This document shows positions 34,643 through 43,893 of a DNA stretch of 64,000 bases, in pieces (positions within the stretch are counted from its first letter, which is position 1; each line of letters opens with the position of its first letter). The translations under genes and the position numbers were made by a program. The DNA comes from Trichocoleus sp. FACHB-46 (GTDB taxonomy: Bacteria; Cyanobacteriota; Cyanobacteriia; FACHB-46). The notes beneath the pieces were generated by a model. The model saw only the letters and a list, made by a program, of their open reading frames with translations, had not been told where the DNA came from and did no database searches. The stretch lies in NCBI RefSeq assembly GCF_014695385.1, contig NZ_JACJOD010000030.1:1-64000 (forward strand). Reading direction: 5' to 3'.

Positions 34643-36259
34643 ATGAAACTGAAGCAATTGATTTTAGGGGTTCTGACGATTATTGCGATCGCTTTTATTG
34701 GTTTATCTTTAGCCCAAAGCTGGAGTCAGCCTCAAGTTCAGAGCCGTCTAGAACTCTATCAAACCAATCTGTTGCTGCACGCTTCCGAGTGGCAAGGCGA
34801 TGCCAATAGCGATGTAGATCTCAAAGACGCACGGGATAAATTGATTGGCGATGAACCCGTCAAAGCCGCTTTGAAACAGTACCAAGAAGCTCGGCAATCG
34901 GTGGCAGGCACTTTAGCTAAATTGGAAACGCGATCGCAGCCTACATTAGAAGATCGCCCATTAGCTCGCACCTTAAAGCCTGAAACGCAGCCTAAAGTTG
35001 CTCCAGCCACAGAAACACCCGCTCCCAAAACTCAAGCCCAACAAAGCCAAGAACCCATTCTTCAGATGACTCGCCTCATTCATGAGCTGGACTTGCGGTT
35101 AGGGGTTTTACAGGCCCAACAAGAACAAACCGATGCGGCTTTGGCAACTTGGAACCAGTTGATTGACACGACTCAACCTAGTAGCCAATTCAGCAGTCTG
35201 GGTAAGACAGCAACGGCTTTAGTAGGTTTGTGGAGTACTCCTTCCAGCCTTCTACCCGATGCTGAACTGCAAATCAAACAAGAATTAGATGGCTGGTTTC
35301 GCTACCAAGCTCTGACGCGATTGTACAAATTGCAACAACGCCAAACGAGTCTCAGTGAATTGCAAACTACCGAACAAGACCTGGCTCAGCAAGCCGCTTT
35401 GAAGTTGCTACTCATTGCTGGGATTCCAGTGTTTGGCTTTTTGATTGGCATTGGCATTTTGGTCTATTTAGTTGTGCAATGGCTCGTGAAAGGTAAGCAA
35501 GCCTTGTTAGTGCAAAATGGAGCCTTGAGTTGGCCGACTCTTTGGAATGGCGAAACTATTTGGCAAGTTTTAGTCCTCTTTTTCGTAGGGCAATTTTTTG
35601 TCGGTCAAATTGCCTTGCCCTTGGGGCTGCAACTTTTAGGCATCAACCCTGCTAGCTTTGATAGCCGGACGCAAGCCATTTATATTCTGGCTGTGTATGC
35701 CTTGCTTGTAACTGTCGGGCTTCTGGTTCTCTACAGCTCTTTGAAGCCATTCCTACCCTTGCCTGATGAAGAGTATGAAGACTGGTTCCGCATCAAGGGC
35801 GGAGGCAACTGGTTTTGGTGGGGACTGGGCGGTTATTTCATGGCTCTACCTCTAGTAATTTTGGTGTCGTTGATCAACCAACAGTTTTGGCAAGGACAGG
35901 GAGGTAGCAATCCCATTTTGCCGATTGTGTTAGAGGGCCGAGATAATGTGGCCTTGGTAATCTTTTTCCTGACCGCCTCGGTCGCGGCTCCTTTGTTTGA
36001 AGAAGTGATGTTCCGGGGCTTCCTGCTGCCATCCTTGACCCGCTACGTGCCTGTCTGGGGAGCGATTACTATCAGTGCTTTTCTATTTGCCCTGGCTCAC
36101 CTGAGCCTGTCAGAAATATTACCGCTGATGGTTTTGGGGATGGTGTTGGGGTTTGTCTACACGCGATCGCGCAATCTCCTTGCTCCCATGCTGATGCACA
36201 GCCTTTGGAATAGCGGCACTTTGCTGAGTCTCTTTATTCTGGGCAGTGGCTCAACTTAG
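34643..36259 (+). CDS. CPBP-family intramembrane metalloprotease
   Basis: From ATG 34643 with a GGGAAGGGA ribosome site the protein has 538 residues. It has an N-terminal membrane segment (about 5-22), a long soluble region rich in Q, P and T (about 25-240) with coiled-coil character, then about seven membrane helices. The C-terminal domain has the CPBP/Abi signature E-E-V-M-F-R-G-F-L-L-P-S-L, F-A-L-A-H-L-S and R-S-R-N-L-L-A-P-M-L-M-H-S-L-W-N. Related eukaryotic Rce1 enzymes cleave prenylated proteins; bacterial targets are mostly unknown. The extra soluble domain is a feature of cyanobacterial members. Confidence 0.88.
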   Translation: MKLKQLILGVLTIIAIAFIGLSLAQSWSQPQVQSRLELYQTNLLLHASEWQGDANSDVDLKDARDKLIGDEPVKAALKQYQEARQSVAGTLAKLETRSQPTLEDRPLARTLKPETQPKVAPATETPAPKTQAQQSQEPILQMTRLIHELDLRLGVLQAQQEQTDAALATWNQLIDTTQPSSQFSSLGKTATALVGLWSTPSSLLPDAELQIKQELDGWFRYQALTRLYKLQQRQTSLSELQTTEQDLAQQAALKLLLIAGIPVFGFLIGIGILVYLVVQWLVKGKQALLVQNGALSWPTLWNGETIWQVLVLFFVGQFFVGQIALPLGLQLLGINPASFDSRTQAIYILAVYALLVTVGLLVLYSSLKPFLPLPDEEYEDWFRIKGGGNWFWWGLGGYFMALPLVILVSLINQQFWQGQGGSNPILPIVLEGRDNVALVIFFLTASVAAPLFEEVMFRGFLLPSLTRYVPVWGAITISAFLFALAHLSLSEILPLMVLGMVLGFVYTRSRNLLAPMLMHSLWNSGTLLSLFILGSGST

Positions 36260-36411
36260 GCTGCAGCATGCGGCTGAGCAATTAAAATTTCAAATTTGGG
36301 CTTGAGAGCAAAAAACTTAGCGGCTTTACGGCAATTTTTGGAGTCTTCGCCTACCCTCAAAGAAGAGATACCCATTTAGGTATCCCGTGATGGCGGTAGA
36401 TCGAAAAGCTT

Positions 36412-38889
36412 ATGCAACTGACTCCAGACCAAATTGTTGCAACTCCAAACTCCTCAGAAATTGTAACTTTAGAAGTTGCGGGGATGAAGTGTGCAGGCTG
36501 CGTCCGAACGGTAGAACAGCAACTCAGCCAACACCCTGGAGTAATTTCTGCCTCTGTCAACTTAGTAACTGAAGTCGCAACAGTTGAGTGTGCAGCAGGC
36601 ATTGCTGATCCTGCTATTTTGGCTCAAGCCGTGACCGAAGCAGGCTTCCCGACACAACCGAGATTTGTAGCCGCAGAGAATGATGCTACTCCTGGGGTTG
36701 GTTCTACCTCGACAAGCTTTAGAGAACGACATCAACTCGAAATTCAACAACAAACCCGCCGAACTGCGATCGCAGGTTTACTCCTACTGCTGTCTGGGTT
36801 AGGCCACGTTGGACAGTGGGGCTGGTTAACCCTTCCCATCCTCAGCAATATTTGGTTCCATTGGGGACTGGCAACAATAGCACTGGTAGGGCCAGGGCGG
36901 TTCATTTTGGTCGAAGGCTGGCGAGGGCTACGACGCAACGCCCCCAACATGAATACGCTCGTTGGTTTGGGCACCTTCACTGCTTACACCGCTAGTTGTA
37001 TTGCTCTGTTCTTTCCCAGCTTGGGCTGGGAGTGTTTCTTTGATGAACCCGTGATGTTAGTGGGGTTTATCTTGTTAGGCCGTACGCTGGAGCAGCGAGC
37101 TAGAGGCCGAGCCGTTGCCGCTTTTGAGGCTTTGATCGCGCTTCAACCGCGCGTTGCTCGCCTGATCCCCCAACCCACCATTGATCCGGGCAATCAAACT
37201 GCGATCGCCTCACAGACCTGTGTAGAGATTCCGGCGGAGCGAGTGCGGGTAGGGGAGTGGCTGCAAGTGCTACCGGGAGAAAAGATGCCTGTGGACGGCA
37301 AATTGGTGGCTGGGCAAACCACAGTCGATGAGTCGATGCTGACCGGAGAAGCTTTACCCGTGCTCAAACAGCCTGGGGAGCTGGTCGCAGCAGGCACCCT
37401 GAATCAATCAGGGGCGATCGCCATCCAAGCCACCCGCACAGGCAAGGACACGACGCTGGCTCAAATCATTGCTCTGGTAGAAACGGCTCAAACTCGCAAA
37501 GCCCCGATCCAGCATTTAGCTGACACTGTGGCTGGGTACTTTACCTACACAGTTATGGCGATCGCAACTGTCACCTTTGTCTTTTGGTACGGAATTGGCA
37601 CTCACGTTTGGCCTGAAGTGCTAAGCCACCACATCGCGATCGCGTCCCTCACGACTCATGCTCATCTGATGCAGCAGAGCCACTTAGCAGACTTGCCGAC
37701 GCAGACCTCACCGTTGTTGTTAAGCCTCAAATTAGCGATCGCCGTGTTGGTCGTTGCCTGTCCTTGTGCTTTAGGTTTGGCAACTCCAACCGCGATCTTG
37801 GTGGGTTCTAGCTTGGGCGCTGAGCAGGGTCTGTTAATTCGAGGCGGAGATGTTTTGGAGCAAGTCCATCACCTCGACACCATCGTGTTTGATAAAACTG
37901 GGACTCTGACTGCGGGTCAGCCGACTGTTACTGATTGCTTACCTCTAGTTACTGCTAACGCCAATCTTGAACCGCTCTCTCCTCAAGATTTATTACAGTT
38001 CGCTGCCACTGTGGAAAGTGGAGCCCGTCATCCCTTAGCTGCCGCAATCTTGCAACAAGCCCAAACTCAGAAGTTAGATCTTTTACCCGCTAAAGATTTC
38101 TACACGGAGCCAGGACGGGGAATTTCGGCCTTAGTCAGCGATCGCTTAGTGGTGTTGGGTAATGCCGATTGGCTGAGCCACCAAGGGATTGTGGTGAGTG
38201 ACGTTGCTCAGGCTCAAGCAGAAGTATTAGCACAAGCTGGCAAAACTGTGGTCTATGTTGCGATCGCAGACACACTAGTTGGCTTAATTGCTGCTGTTGA
38301 TCCTCTGCGGCCTGATGCCCATGCCACTGTCAAACAGCTACAACAAATGGGCTTGCGGGTTCACCTCTTAAGTGGCGATCGCCACGAGGTTGCGGCTCTG
38401 ATTGCTAAATCTGTGGGCATTGCTGCGGAAAACGTACAGTCTGGAATTCAGCCTGCGGAAAAAGCTGCCGCGATCGCTCAATTACAAAAACTGGGTCATC
38501 AAGTTGCGATGGTAGGCGATGGTATCAATGATGCTCCAGCGCTGGCCCAAGCCAATATCGGTATTTCTTTGTACTCTGGTACAGATGTGGCTGTCGAGAC
38601 CGCCGAAATTGTGCTGATGCGCGATCGCCTGATGGACGTTGTAAAATCAATTCGACTGAGTCGCGCCACTTTTAAAAAAATTCGTCAGAACTTGTTCTGG
38701 GCTTTTGCTTACAACATCCTAGGGATTCCTCTCGCTGCGGGTACTTTCCTAGTGGCAACAGGGTTTGTTCTGAGCCCAGCGGCGGCGGGAGCAATGATGG
38801 CTTTTAGTTCTGTCAGTGTGGTGACAAATTCACTTTTACTTCGTTACACCCAGTCTCCCCTTAAGAATGAAACGGGTGGCAAAGCTTAA
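36412..38889 (+). CDS. Copper-transporting P1B-type ATPase
   Basis: This 825-residue cation pump has an N-terminal heavy-metal domain with C27-A-G-C30 in G-M-K-C-A-G-C-V, about eight membrane helices, an actuator domain (D-E-S-M-L-T-G-E-A-L-P-V), the copper-type C450-P-C452 in helix 6, the phosphorylated D494 in DKTGTLT and the P/N-domain motifs GARHPLAAA and GDGINDAPALAQA. Cyanobacteria have CtaA (plasma membrane import) and PacS (thylakoid) for plastocyanin and cytochrome oxidase copper supply; I lean to CtaA because of the long insert before C-P-C but cannot confirm. The three FHA genes follow about 190 bases downstream. Confidence 0.92.
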   Translation: MQLTPDQIVATPNSSEIVTLEVAGMKCAGCVRTVEQQLSQHPGVISASVNLVTEVATVECAAGIADPAILAQAVTEAGFPTQPRFVAAENDATPGVGSTSTSFRERHQLEIQQQTRRTAIAGLLLLLSGLGHVGQWGWLTLPILSNIWFHWGLATIALVGPGRFILVEGWRGLRRNAPNMNTLVGLGTFTAYTASCIALFFPSLGWECFFDEPVMLVGFILLGRTLEQRARGRAVAAFEALIALQPRVARLIPQPTIDPGNQTAIASQTCVEIPAERVRVGEWLQVLPGEKMPVDGKLVAGQTTVDESMLTGEALPVLKQPGELVAAGTLNQSGAIAIQATRTGKDTTLAQIIALVETAQTRKAPIQHLADTVAGYFTYTVMAIATVTFVFWYGIGTHVWPEVLSHHIAIASLTTHAHLMQQSHLADLPTQTSPLLLSLKLAIAVLVVACPCALGLATPTAILVGSSLGAEQGLLIRGGDVLEQVHHLDTIVFDKTGTLTAGQPTVTDCLPLVTANANLEPLSPQDLLQFAATVESGARHPLAAAILQQAQTQKLDLLPAKDFYTEPGRGISALVSDRLVVLGNADWLSHQGIVVSDVAQAQAEVLAQAGKTVVYVAIADTLVGLIAAVDPLRPDAHATVKQLQQMGLRVHLLSGDRHEVAALIAKSVGIAAENVQSGIQPAEKAAAIAQLQKLGHQVAMVGDGINDAPALAQANIGISLYSGTDVAVETAEIVLMRDRLMDVVKSIRLSRATFKKIRQNLFWAFAYNILGIPLAAGTFLVATGFVLSPAAAGAMMAFSSVSVVTNSLLLRYTQSPLKNETGGKA

Positions 38890-39083
38890 TTGAATTCTGA
38901 TATTACAAGCGATTGTTAAAAACCTGAAATGTTTGTTTAAGAGCCATCAACCTCTATCTATTGATTCAAATGGGTAAACTAATTAAGACATGGCTACTAT
39001 GAGTAATTTTTAGGCACAAACCTCTCAAACTTTCGTCAGGCTCTGCATTATAAGTTTTTTCCAGTTATTTGAAATTCAGCGTT

Positions 39084-39524
39084 ATGGCTTCAGAACCTAA
39101 GCAAAATCATCTTTTGATTATTGAAGACGATAAGGGGCAAAGACACTTCACCCTTGATGGCTCGGTATACACGATTGGCAGAGATGTTAAATGTGACATC
39201 TGTCTTGCTTCACTATTTGTATCTCGACGGCACGCCACCTTAGTAAAGCTGCCAAAGGAAAACGGTAGCTACTTTTATCGAATTCAGGATGGCAGTCTCA
39301 AAGGCAAGCCTAGCGTGAATGGGTTGTTGGTCAATGGCCATAAGTTACAGGGACACGACCTGCAAAACAAAGACGTAGTGGTGTTTGGTCCTTCGGTTCG
39401 GATCATTTACTTTGTTTTGGAAGAAGATGCACTAGCCAACTTAGATCCTGACGATCTAGAGATCCCGGAATTTGATGTAACGCTGATTGATCCTCGGATG
39501 GTAGGTGTTGCTTCGGAAGATTGA
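39084..39524 (+). CDS. FHA-domain protein, copy 1 of 3
   Basis: From ATG 39084 the protein has 146 residues, with one FHA domain (about 8-115) and a short acidic tail. Phosphothreonine-binding residues are present: G-R in Y-T-I-G-R-D-V-K-C-D-I, S-R-R-H and K-P-S-V-N-G-L-L-V-N-G. The tail ends E-F-D-V-T-L-I-D-P-R-M-V-G. FHA domains bind phosphothreonine, so it is probably a reader for a Ser/Thr kinase; no kinase is nearby. ATG is preferred over TTG 39069 because all three copies share the M-A-x-E-P start. Confidence 0.85.
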   Translation: MASEPKQNHLLIIEDDKGQRHFTLDGSVYTIGRDVKCDICLASLFVSRRHATLVKLPKENGSYFYRIQDGSLKGKPSVNGLLVNGHKLQGHDLQNKDVVVFGPSVRIIYFVLEEDALANLDPDDLEIPEFDVTLIDPRMVGVASED

Positions 39525-39618
39525 CGGCTAACTCCAAACCCTGCCACTTTGAATGGACCTGGCGTCATTTGCCAGTTATAACTGAAATAAGTTCGTCCAC
39601 TGCACCCACAACTTGGCG

Positions 39619-40059
39619 ATGGCATCAGAACCGATCCAAAATCACTTATTAATCATTGAAGACGGCAAAGGTCGGCGCAAGTTTGTTCTTGGTAAATCTC
39701 TTTATTCAATTGGTCGAGATGTCGGGTGTGATATCCGTCTCTCTTCCTTATTTGTAGGCCGTCATCATGCGAACTTGATTCAAAAATCCCATGAGGATGG
39801 AAGCTGTTACTATCGAATCGTAGATGGTGATCTTGACGGTAAGCCTAGTGTGAATGGATTGCTGATCAACGGCCACAAGCTTCAAGGCCATGACCTAAAA
39901 AACGAAGATGTGGTTGTTTTTGGCCCTTGCGTCCGTGTAATCTACTTCATCCTAGAAGACGGCACGATCAACAGTTTTGATCCCGATACTTGGGACATCC
40001 CTGAATTTGATATCACTTTAATTGATCCCAAAATGGTGGGTGTTGCTCCTGAAGATTGA
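39619..40059 (+). CDS. FHA-domain protein, copy 2 of 3, binding serine lost
   Basis: This 146-residue paralogue of the preceding gene begins M-A-S-E-P-I-Q-N-H-L-L-I-I-E-D. The FHA glycine-arginine (Y-S-I-G-R-D-V-G-C-D-I) and N-G-L-L-I-N-G are kept, but the S-R-x-H motif has become G-R-H-H (L-F-V-G-R-H-H-A-N), removing the serine that contacts phosphothreonine in known FHA domains. The tail E-F-D-I-T-L-I-D-P-K-M-V-G is retained. Binding may be weakened or redirected. The gap to copy 1 is 94 bases and there is no separate promoter that I can see. Confidence 0.84.
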   Translation: MASEPIQNHLLIIEDGKGRRKFVLGKSLYSIGRDVGCDIRLSSLFVGRHHANLIQKSHEDGSCYYRIVDGDLDGKPSVNGLLINGHKLQGHDLKNEDVVVFGPCVRVIYFILEDGTINSFDPDTWDIPEFDITLIDPKMVGVAPED

Positions 40060-40228
40060 GAGGCGATCGCTGCTGTAGCTCGCATAAATTGGCAGCAGTG
40101 ACTCGTTATAGTTGCAGCATGCTTAAAGACCTATTACGACTCAATTAGGTCGATAATTAGGGAAAATAGGCTAGGATACAGGCACAATCCTGACTTATTC
40201 ACTTGTTCACGGCACCACTTACTTGGCA

Positions 40229-40657
40229 ATGGCACCAGAACCGCCCCAAAATCATTTATTAATTATTGATGACGACAAAGGCCGCCGAGAGTTTGTTCTT
40301 AATAATCCCATTTATTCAATTGGTCGAGATGCTAAGTGTGACATTCGCTTGATTTCGCAGTTTGTCTCTCGTCGTCATGCCACTTTGGTGCAGCTACCCC
40401 ATGAAGATGGCACTTATTATTATCGAGTGGTGGATGGCAACCTTAAAGGTAAACCGAGCGCCAATGGCCTCTTAATTAATGGTCGTAAGCTACAAGCTCA
40501 TGATTTGCGAAATGAAGATGAGATCGTATTTGGGCCACAAGTCAAAGCCGTCTATTACTTACTGAAGCAAGACGGGATGTCAACTGTGCCCCCCGATGAG
40601 TTTGACATTACACTGATTAGTCCGGGCATGATCGGTGAACCAGAAGAGCTGACTTAG
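40229..40657 (+). CDS. FHA-domain protein, copy 3 of 3
   Basis: The third tandem paralogue has 142 residues and begins M-A-P-E-P-P-Q-N-H-L-L-I-I-D-D. FHA residues are intact: Y-S-I-G-R-D-A-K-C-D-I, S-R-R-H-A-T-L-V and K-P-S-A-N-G-L-L-I-N-G. The tail is shorter and altered, E-F-D-I-T-L-I-S-P-G-M-I-G, with serine replacing the aspartate of the first two copies. It lies 169 bases after copy 2. Together the three look like a recent tandem expansion that has begun to diverge. Confidence 0.85.
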   Translation: MAPEPPQNHLLIIDDDKGRREFVLNNPIYSIGRDAKCDIRLISQFVSRRHATLVQLPHEDGTYYYRVVDGNLKGKPSANGLLINGRKLQAHDLRNEDEIVFGPQVKAVYYLLKQDGMSTVPPDEFDITLISPGMIGEPEELT

Positions 40658-40735
40658 AGCTGAGTCTAAGTCTTAATGGACGTTGTAATGGACTAATCAG
40701 AGCATCTAATTTGGGGCTAGCCGCTCTAAGAAAAG

Positions 40736-41083
40736 TTACCCAGCAACGGCTTCAATTAACTGCCAATGCCGATTTTCCGCTACAGCTCGGCTGACAAGCT
40801 CATACATTTGGTGGCAGTGATTGTCGAGATGCAAGGGTAGTTCTTCGTTCTTGATTACAAAATTCAGGCGAATTTCTCGCTCGGCAGCGACCGACTTATC
40901 AATTAGAACTTCTACCGTCACTAATTTAGAGAAGGAGACATGACCAGGGACTTCACGAGCCATCATGTAATCCCCAGTGTCATAAATGATGTCGAGATTG
41001 CAGGATTCCAGAATCTCAATCAGCAGATGCTGGAGATTGTTAACAGGAACTTCAACGGTAAACAGACAAGTATAGCGAGCCAT
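40736..41083 (-). CDS. Conserved cyanobacterial protein, unassigned
   Basis: From ATG 41083 the protein has 115 residues, beginning M-A-R-Y-T-C-L-F-T-V-E-V-P-V and containing C-N-L-D-I-I-Y-D-T-G-D-Y-M-M-A-R-E and L-V-T-V-E-V-L-I-D. The alternation of strands and helices suggests a compact alpha/beta fold. I recognise it as a recurrent cyanobacterial hypothetical without an assigned function. ATG 41140 is in frame, but the M-A-R-Y-T start looks like the conserved one. It converges on the FHA cluster. Confidence 0.72.
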   Translation of the reverse strand: MARYTCLFTVEVPVNNLQHLLIEILESCNLDIIYDTGDYMMAREVPGHVSFSKLVTVEVLIDKSVAAEREIRLNFVIKNEELPLHLDNHCHQMYELVSRAVAENRHWQLIEAVAG

Positions 41084-41515
41084 AGGCAACCCCAGGCGTG
41101 GCAGTTTTAAGACCTTCTTATCATAACGTTCGCTAAGCATGGCTAAGTCATACTTAGGTTAGTAGCTATAACAAGACTCAAGCATAAAGGCCAATCGTAC
41201 GATTCAGATTTCAGGCTGCGTAAAAGCGAGAAGCTTTGTAATGAGCCCAAATTTGAATTGGTTTGGCCTTTACCAGCTTCTAGCATACCAGCCTCCGATC
41301 CGGACAGAATGGTTCTAATTCAGAAAGTCGAGGTTAGGCGAAGCAACATCAAATCAATTTTTTCTGATGGAATGATCTTGCGTGTGCTGTCGGTCCCCAA
41401 TTTCTGTTAGAGTGCGTCGGGGCAAGGGTCAATGAATCAATTCGTGGAGTGGTCCTGCTAATAACACTTCGAGCGGAATCTGGGTGCGGAGTCAGGAGTC
41501 GTTCAATAGCAGCTT
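41084..41515. other. 432-base gap upstream of tmk
   Basis: No gene is supported in this divergent region. An irregular hairpin can be drawn from a GAAGCT/AGCTTC pair around 41231-41282 with an inner CCAAA/TTTGG pair. Its role is unknown. The promoters of the minus-strand hypothetical gene and of tmk-holB must lie here but no box is clear. Confidence 0.35.
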
Positions 41516-42196
41516 ATGCAAGGTCGATTGATTGTTTTTGAAGGAGTTGAAGGCAGTGGAAAAACCACTCAAATGCTGCGATCGCAAGCATGGCTACTGG
41601 AGAATCAATGTTTCCAGTCACTCAAAGAAGATTTAGCTCCACCCATACTAGTAACGCGGGAGCCAGGAGGGACAGAGCTGGGATTAGAGTTGCGGCAGTT
41701 ATTACTGGGCTATCAAGGTCAAGAAGCAATCCAAAATCGAGCCGAGTTGCTGCTGTATGCCGCCGATCGCGCTCAGCATGTAGATGGTTATTTAAAGCCG
41801 CAGTTAGCTCGAGGAGCCGTGATCTTATGCGATCGCTATACCGACTCTACGATCGCGTATCAAGGGTACGGGCGGGGGTTGGATTTAGCTTTAATTGACC
41901 AACTCAACCAAGCTGCAACGGGTGGACTGGAAAGTGATTTGACTTTATGGTTGGATGTGGATGCCGAACTAGGCTTGGCTCGGATGCGACAGCGAGGTAA
42001 AGCCGACCGGATTGAGCAAGCTGATTTAGCCTTTCATCAGCGGGTGCAGCAGGGGTTTCAGGCTTTACATCAGCAGTACCCAGAGCGGATTGTTCGCATT
42101 GATGCTAGTCAGAGTGAACAGAGAGTCGCCCACCAGATTCAACAAGTTCTCAGTCAGCGCTTAACGCAATGGTATCAACCGCTTTTGCACCCCTAA
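41516..42196 (+). CDS. tmk: Thymidylate kinase
   Basis: The protein has 226 residues and phosphorylates dTMP to dTDP for DNA synthesis. It has P-loop G-V-E-G-S-G-K-T-T (10-18), the D/E-R-x motif in V-T-R-E-P-G-G-T-E-L-G, A-A-D-R-A-Q-H and C-D-R-Y-T-D-S-T-I-A-Y-Q-G-Y-G-R-G, then the LID segment. The length is typical. Its 3' end overlaps the start of holB by 28 bases, indicating translational coupling of two replication functions. Confidence 0.95.
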   Translation: MQGRLIVFEGVEGSGKTTQMLRSQAWLLENQCFQSLKEDLAPPILVTREPGGTELGLELRQLLLGYQGQEAIQNRAELLLYAADRAQHVDGYLKPQLARGAVILCDRYTDSTIAYQGYGRGLDLALIDQLNQAATGGLESDLTLWLDVDAELGLARMRQRGKADRIEQADLAFHQRVQQGFQALHQQYPERIVRIDASQSEQRVAHQIQQVLSQRLTQWYQPLLHP

Positions 42197-43122
42197 TTGG
42201 ACAATCGCAGGCTATAGAATTGCTGCATCAAGCGGTGCTCCAGCAGCGAGTCGCTCCTGCTTACTTGTTTTCAGGCCCTTCGGGTGTGGGGCGCAGCTTA
42301 GCGGCTCGGTGTTTTCTGGAGTCGTTGTTAGCGCTAGATGTACTCCCCGCTAAAAAACAAGGCTTGCAAAATCGGCTACAACAAGGGAATCATCCTGATT
42401 TACTGTGGGTGCAGCCAACTTATCTGCATCAGGGAAAATTGTTGTCAGCAGCGGAAGCAGCCGCAGCAGGGCTGAAACGCAAAGCCCCTCCGCAAATTCG
42501 CCTTGATCAAGTGCGACAACTCGCTCAGTTTTTGGGGCGTCCACCGATGGAATCGGCTCGCTCGGTTGTGGTGATTGAGCAGGCAGAAACGATGGCAGAA
42601 GCAGCGGCAAATGGCTTGCTGAAAACGCTAGAAGAACCAGGACCAGCAACGCTGATTTTAATTGCGCCGGGAGCCGAAGCGCTATTGCCCACATTGGTTT
42701 CTCGTTGCCAGCGGATTCCCTTTTATCGGCTGAGCCCGGAAGCACTAGGGCAAGTATTAAAACAGGCGGGCCATGCCGAGATTTTGCAGCATCCAGAATT
42801 ATTGGAGATTGCCCAAGGAAGTCCTGGAGAAGCGATCGCCAGTTGGCAGCAGTTGCAAGCGATTCCTCCAGACCTGCTAGCCACCCTGACTCAACCCCTG
42901 CGCGCAGCACGTGAAGCTTTAGAGTTGGCTCGGCGTTTGGACAAAGCCTTAGATACAGAGGCGCAACTCTGGTTGATAGACTATTTGCAACATGCGCTTT
43001 GGCGATCGCGGCGGCAACCCCAACTGTTACAACATTTAGAGAAAGCTCGTCAAGCTCTCCTCAGTTATGCTCAGCCTCGCTTGGTTTGGGAGGTAACTCT
43101 AATGGCGATCGCGCAAGCGTAA
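42169..43122 (+). CDS. holB: DNA polymerase III delta-prime subunit
   Basis: The protein has 317 residues and is the clamp-loader subunit of the replicase. An N-terminal AAA+ domain begins L-I-G-Q-S-Q-A-I-E-L-L. A P-loop-like motif reads G-P-S-G-V-G-R-S, with arginine in place of the catalytic lysine, consistent with delta-prime not using ATP. The ring motif E-E-P-G and sensor region T-L-V-S-R-C-Q-R-I follow, with a helical collar domain at the C-terminus. It overlaps tmk by 28 bases at the start. Confidence 0.87.
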   Translation: MVSTAFAPLIGQSQAIELLHQAVLQQRVAPAYLFSGPSGVGRSLAARCFLESLLALDVLPAKKQGLQNRLQQGNHPDLLWVQPTYLHQGKLLSAAEAAAAGLKRKAPPQIRLDQVRQLAQFLGRPPMESARSVVVIEQAETMAEAAANGLLKTLEEPGPATLILIAPGAEALLPTLVSRCQRIPFYRLSPEALGQVLKQAGHAEILQHPELLEIAQGSPGEAIASWQQLQAIPPDLLATLTQPLRAAREALELARRLDKALDTEAQLWLIDYLQHALWRSRRQPQLLQHLEKARQALLSYAQPRLVWEVTLMAIAQA

Positions 43123-43177
43123 GATTGAGTCGATGTAAAAGTTTGCCTAAAAAAATACAGGGAGCTAACTAAGTTTT

Positions 43178-43882
43178 TTAGCTTGCAGGTTGAAGTAATA
43201 GATGACGCTGCTTCAGTAGAAATAAAACCAAGCCTTGCAACGCAATACTCTCTCCTAATAGTTCTGAGGACTCTTCCACTGTATTTTTTAGAGTTGAGAA
43301 AGTGGCGCGATCGCCCCACCCCATGTGCCAAAGTAGCGGCTGTAAGATTTGATGGTTAAAAATTTCAGTACCGAGACCTCCAACTATAAACAAAGCAATG
43401 CCTAGGCAAATCATTAATGCCCCTTGAGGGTAAAAACGCCAAAGCTTGGTGAGATCGCGAAAGCCAACAGTAACAATGAGTAACTGGATGAATAAGTAAA
43501 AAAGTATCCAGGCTCCTCCCCCTCCGGGAAGGCTCGACATCCAGTTGGGAAGCTGTAACAGATGATGAAATTTGAATAGCTTGTCTGTTGAGAGATACAG
43601 AAATCCTGCTCCCATTGTTAGCAGGAGATAGCGAGAGGAGCGCTGAAATAAGCAATATTTCCAAAGAGCCGAGGTGACTAAAAAGCAGCCGATCAAAAAT
43701 AGCTTAATAGCGGCATAGACGACCGGAATCGTAAATTTTTGCTCAAAGCTAAATAAAGGTAGTGCCTGATTCTGAAGCAGACTACTAACCAGGTAAATTA
43801 AGGTGAAACCAACATCTGCCGTTGCTAAGTAAAGTAAGAGCGAATAGCGGTGACTAGCGATCGCTTTAGGTAGAAACGGCAT
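43178..43882 (-). CDS. Integral membrane protein, unassigned
   Basis: The 234-residue protein has about six hydrophobic helices, including L-I-Y-L-V-S-S-L-L, A-A-I-K-L-F-L-I-G-C-F-L-V, L-T-M-G-A-G-F-L-Y-L-S, I-L-F-Y-L-F-I-Q-L-L-I-V and L-G-I-A-L-F-I-V-G-G-L. A conserved-looking E-E-S-S-E-L-L-G-E segment lies near the C-terminus. I do not recognise the family. It starts 11 bases after the pyrD stop on the same strand, so it is probably the second gene of a pyrD operon. Confidence 0.75.
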   Translation of the reverse strand: MPFLPKAIASHRYSLLLYLATADVGFTLIYLVSSLLQNQALPLFSFEQKFTIPVVYAAIKLFLIGCFLVTSALWKYCLFQRSSRYLLLTMGAGFLYLSTDKLFKFHHLLQLPNWMSSLPGGGGAWILFYLFIQLLIVTVGFRDLTKLWRFYPQGALMICLGIALFIVGGLGTEIFNHQILQPLLWHMGWGDRATFSTLKNTVEESSELLGESIALQGLVLFLLKQRHLLLQPAS

Positions 43883-43893
43883 TTTTCACACCT

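Noticed and set aside
42350-42910. Open frame of 186 codons opposite holB
   Set aside because: The holB frame shows clear clamp-loader motifs; the opposing frame has no family pattern and no start context.
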